Program-made: the position numbers and the translations under genes
Notes under the pieces: generated by a model
The model's database searches: none
Told to the model about the DNA's origin: nothing
What the model saw: only the letters and a program-made list of their open reading frames with translations
Assembly (NCBI RefSeq): GCF_000613305.1
Contig: NZ_BAIO01000079.1
Location: 1-8,181 of the forward strand
Direction of reading: 5' to 3'
DNA: 8,181 bases
Origin: Komagataeibacter kakiaceti JCM 25156
GTDB taxonomy: Bacteria; Pseudomonadota; Alphaproteobacteria; Acetobacterales; Acetobacteraceae
Shown here: piece after piece, positions 6,429 through 8,181 of the stretch
Position numbering within the stretch: position 1 is the first letter of the stretch
Layout: each line of letters opens with the position of its first letter

Positions 6429-7845
6429 TTATTTCTTCCTGGAAATCCGGGCGTCTTCATGCGTATGGAAGGTCAGAAGGGATTCCACGGCCTGCTTCCA
6501 TAAATCGTCACCATACATCTGGCCGGAAGAAGCCTTGTTATCCTTCGCGTAACCGCACAGCAGCTTCAGCAGCCTGAAGTCCAGTCATTGCGCGGCATTT
6601 TCCATATCATGGAAAATGCGGAACGGAACGGCTCGGGCAGGTCAAACGGCTGATGGTCACATTACGGCACGCGACACCTGCGGGAACGGACCGTTTGTGA
6701 ACCTCCACAATGAAAATCATGAAGGACAGGAAAAGATCATGCGGCCACACGCAATCCTTTGAATCCTGCGTGAGCGAGGAGAAGTCAATCAGCTTGGCCT
6801 TCCCCTTGCCATCGATAATGACATTCCAGATCCGCACATCGTTATGATAAAGGCCCTGTGACTCAAAGCCTTCCAGAAGATCAAGGATATCCATCACGAC
6901 CTTGTACGGGTCGTAGCTCTTGCCCTGCCTGATCAGGTCGTTCAGGGATTCCCCATTGATCTTGTCACGGACAATCCAGCGTTCATCGCCGTCTATGTTG
7001 AAATCCGTTATTCCGCATTTATCTTTTTCGTTCGACGCATCCATTTTCTGTAGCGCGCGGATTTCCATTTCCAGTTTCTGGTAACCGATTTTCGCGCTGG
7101 AATGGCTGATCTGCACAATGTTGTTGCCGCAGGAGAACGTCCTGATGCCATTGCCGGATTTCATCCAGTCGAAGGCATCAAAAAATTCGTTCAGCAGCAC
7201 GAATTTATCGCTACAGAAGAATGTCGGGCGGGAAATCTTCGACAGATGCGTTGCATGGGTCTTCATCTCATGCACGAAACCGATCCCGCTGAGGAACTGC
7301 CGCTGGTCAGCGGGCTGGGCGCGCGCCCATGCCAGCGGTTCCGTTTTCAGCGCCATTTCAAGCAGCAGGGACGCGCCATCCCTGGCAAGTTTTTCAAGGA
7401 TCTTGCGGACCACATCAATCCCGTCGCGGTTGATGACGTGGTGGAAAATACTGAACCCTAATATAAGGTCGTAACCAAGCTTTTCCTGCTCCAGGAATTC
7501 CTTGGCGTCGGTCCGCACGAAATTGACGTCGAGACCGCTGGTTCTGGCAAGTTCCTTGCAGAGATTGATATTCTCTTCCTGAAAGTCGATGCCCGTTACA
7601 GTGGCGCCGTGCTTCGCCAGATTCAACGAGAAGAAGCCCTGCGCGCACCCGACATCCAGAACCTTCAGCGGGCGCTTCAGGTAGGCGGACATTTTACCGT
7701 AGATGTGTAAAATCATTTCCAGCCGGTCATCGGAAGGCCGACGGGCTGTTTTAGACAATTCCGGATGCCCAAATATAGGCTGATATATTTCAGGAAGCTT
7801 ATCTACAAGATTCCTGACATCCTGCATCTCAGAAGTATTTCCCAT
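6429..7845 (-). CDS. Methyltransferase-kinase fusion protein, WbdD-like, frameshifted at the C-terminus
   Basis: This is a two-domain enzyme. Residues ~40-200 are a class I SAM-dependent methyltransferase with VLDVGCAQGFFSLNLA (62-77), acidic D87 in TGIDF and FSIFHHV at 131-137. Residues ~250-385 are a small kinase-like domain: catalytic loop HNDVRIWN (334-341; D336, N341) and a DFS in place of DFG (D354). The order methyltransferase then kinase matches WbdD of Escherichia coli O9a, which phosphorylates and methylates the growing end of an O-antigen and stops its extension. WbdD also has a long coiled coil that is not seen here. As written the frame stops at 6607 (412 aa). Adding one G near 6658 and one near 6580 (minus-strand sense) continues through VDHQPFDLPEPF and NDWDFRLLKLLCGYAKDN to a stop at 6429, giving about 472 aa. 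The start is ATG 7845; ATG 7827 is possible. The gene has its own promoter. The glycan acted on is unknown. Confidence 0.78.
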
Positions 7846-7901
7846 GTCTCGTTTCGTTCCGCCAATTACTGTGTTTACAGAGCATATACCTGCAAACGGA
7901 C

Positions 7902-7930
7902 ATTATCCCATGTCTTTATTGAAATTACAA
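7902..7930 (-). promoter_or_regulatory. Promoter for the methyltransferase-kinase gene
   Basis: On the minus strand TTGTAA (7930-7925) and GATAAT (7907-7902) are separated by exactly 17 bases, matching consensus at 4/6 and 5/6. They lie about 57 bases before the start codon, in an A+T-rich gap (7846-7983) after the end of the BMP-type gene. The gene is thus probably transcribed on its own. Confidence 0.5.
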
Positions 7931-7983
7931 TCTTACTGTCGGGGCCACCTTCCGCGCATGGGCGGGATGGTTCACGGGCCGCG

Positions 7984-8181
7984 CTATGGCAGCCCGCTCA
8001 CCCCCTCCAGCGCCCAGTTCCAGTGATAGAGTTCAAGGTCATTCATGACCTCCCCCGGGGCGAGGCGCTGCGTGCCGTGCTGGTCACGCAGCGGGCCGAC
8101 GAAGGGTGACCAGCCGTTCATGATGCGCGTGCGTACGGCATCCGCCCGGTCACGGACTTCCTGCGGCACGCGGCGGCCCCA
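7984..8181 (-). CDS. BMP family (PnrA/BmpA-like) ABC transporter substrate-binding protein, C-terminal part
   Basis: Only the last 65 residues are in the window; the frame is open through the right edge and the GTG at 8169 is not a likely start. The pattern FVGPLRDQHGTQRLAPGEVMNDLEL, here split as FVGPLRDQ, an APGEV turn, and WNWALEGVSG before the stop, matches the end of basic membrane protein family binding proteins, where GP-(I/L)-(K/R)-DQ-G and a final W-x-(V/L)-EGV-x-G are usual. Members bind nucleosides or similar ligands in the periplasm and deliver them to an ABC importer. Together with guaD it suggests a purine uptake and salvage neighbourhood, although the two genes face each other. 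The 138-base gap to the next minus-strand gene contains that gene's promoter. Confidence 0.7.
   Translation of the reverse strand, partial: WGRRVPQEVRDRADAVRTRIMNGWSPFVGPLRDQHGTQRLAPGEVMNDLELYHWNWALEGVSGLP

Noticed and set aside
6273..6552. Short plus-strand open frames between the convergent genes
   Set aside because: They run through hairpins and antisense to the restored methyltransferase-kinase C-terminus, and no protein signal is seen.

Overview
The window looks like chromosomal DNA of an acetic acid bacterium (Acetobacteraceae, most likely the Komagataeibacter/Gluconacetobacter group). This is inferred from a sorbosone-dehydrogenase-type periplasmic quinoprotein gene, an HWE-type receiver domain, high G+C codon use in the housekeeping-like genes, and a T-rich/A-rich palindrome of a style I recall from Komagataeibacter intergenic regions. 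No rRNA, tRNA, CRISPR array or transposase gene was seen.

Left part (1-3278): the 3' end of a two-component protein with a complete receiver domain, probably the tail of an HWE hybrid histidine kinase. It is followed by a PQQ-dependent sorbosone dehydrogenase-like gene that is intact in protein signal but split by several single-base frame changes. Next is a small hypothetical protein with its own good promoter, in a SidA-like family of unknown role. Then comes an exported cupin-like protein whose last ~30 residues lie in another frame. A 264-base gap with two opposed DnaA-box-like 9-mers precedes guanine deaminase.

Middle and right (3279-8181): guaD is complete and ends in a 10-bp hairpin. 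A more A+T-rich block follows with two convergent genes. The plus-strand one is an FkbM methyltransferase carrying an extra N-terminal beta-rich domain. The minus-strand one is a methyltransferase-kinase fusion resembling WbdD, the enzyme that caps O-antigen chains. Three hairpins lie between them, one of them REP-like. The minus-strand gene has a good promoter of its own. The window ends in the C-terminus of a BMP-family (PnrA/BmpA-like) ABC transporter substrate-binding protein on the minus strand. A purine-salvage enzyme and a possible nucleoside-uptake protein therefore flank a glycan-modifying gene pair.

The most important observations are these. (1) The MTase-kinase continues past its apparent stop in other frames, so the true protein is about 472 aa rather than 412. 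(2) Six of the eight inferred lost bases in three genes are each repaired by adding one G to an existing G or G run, which argues for a systematic sequence error or for recent parallel decay. (3) The convergent FkbM / MTase-kinase pair is a plausible but unproven glycan-terminating module.
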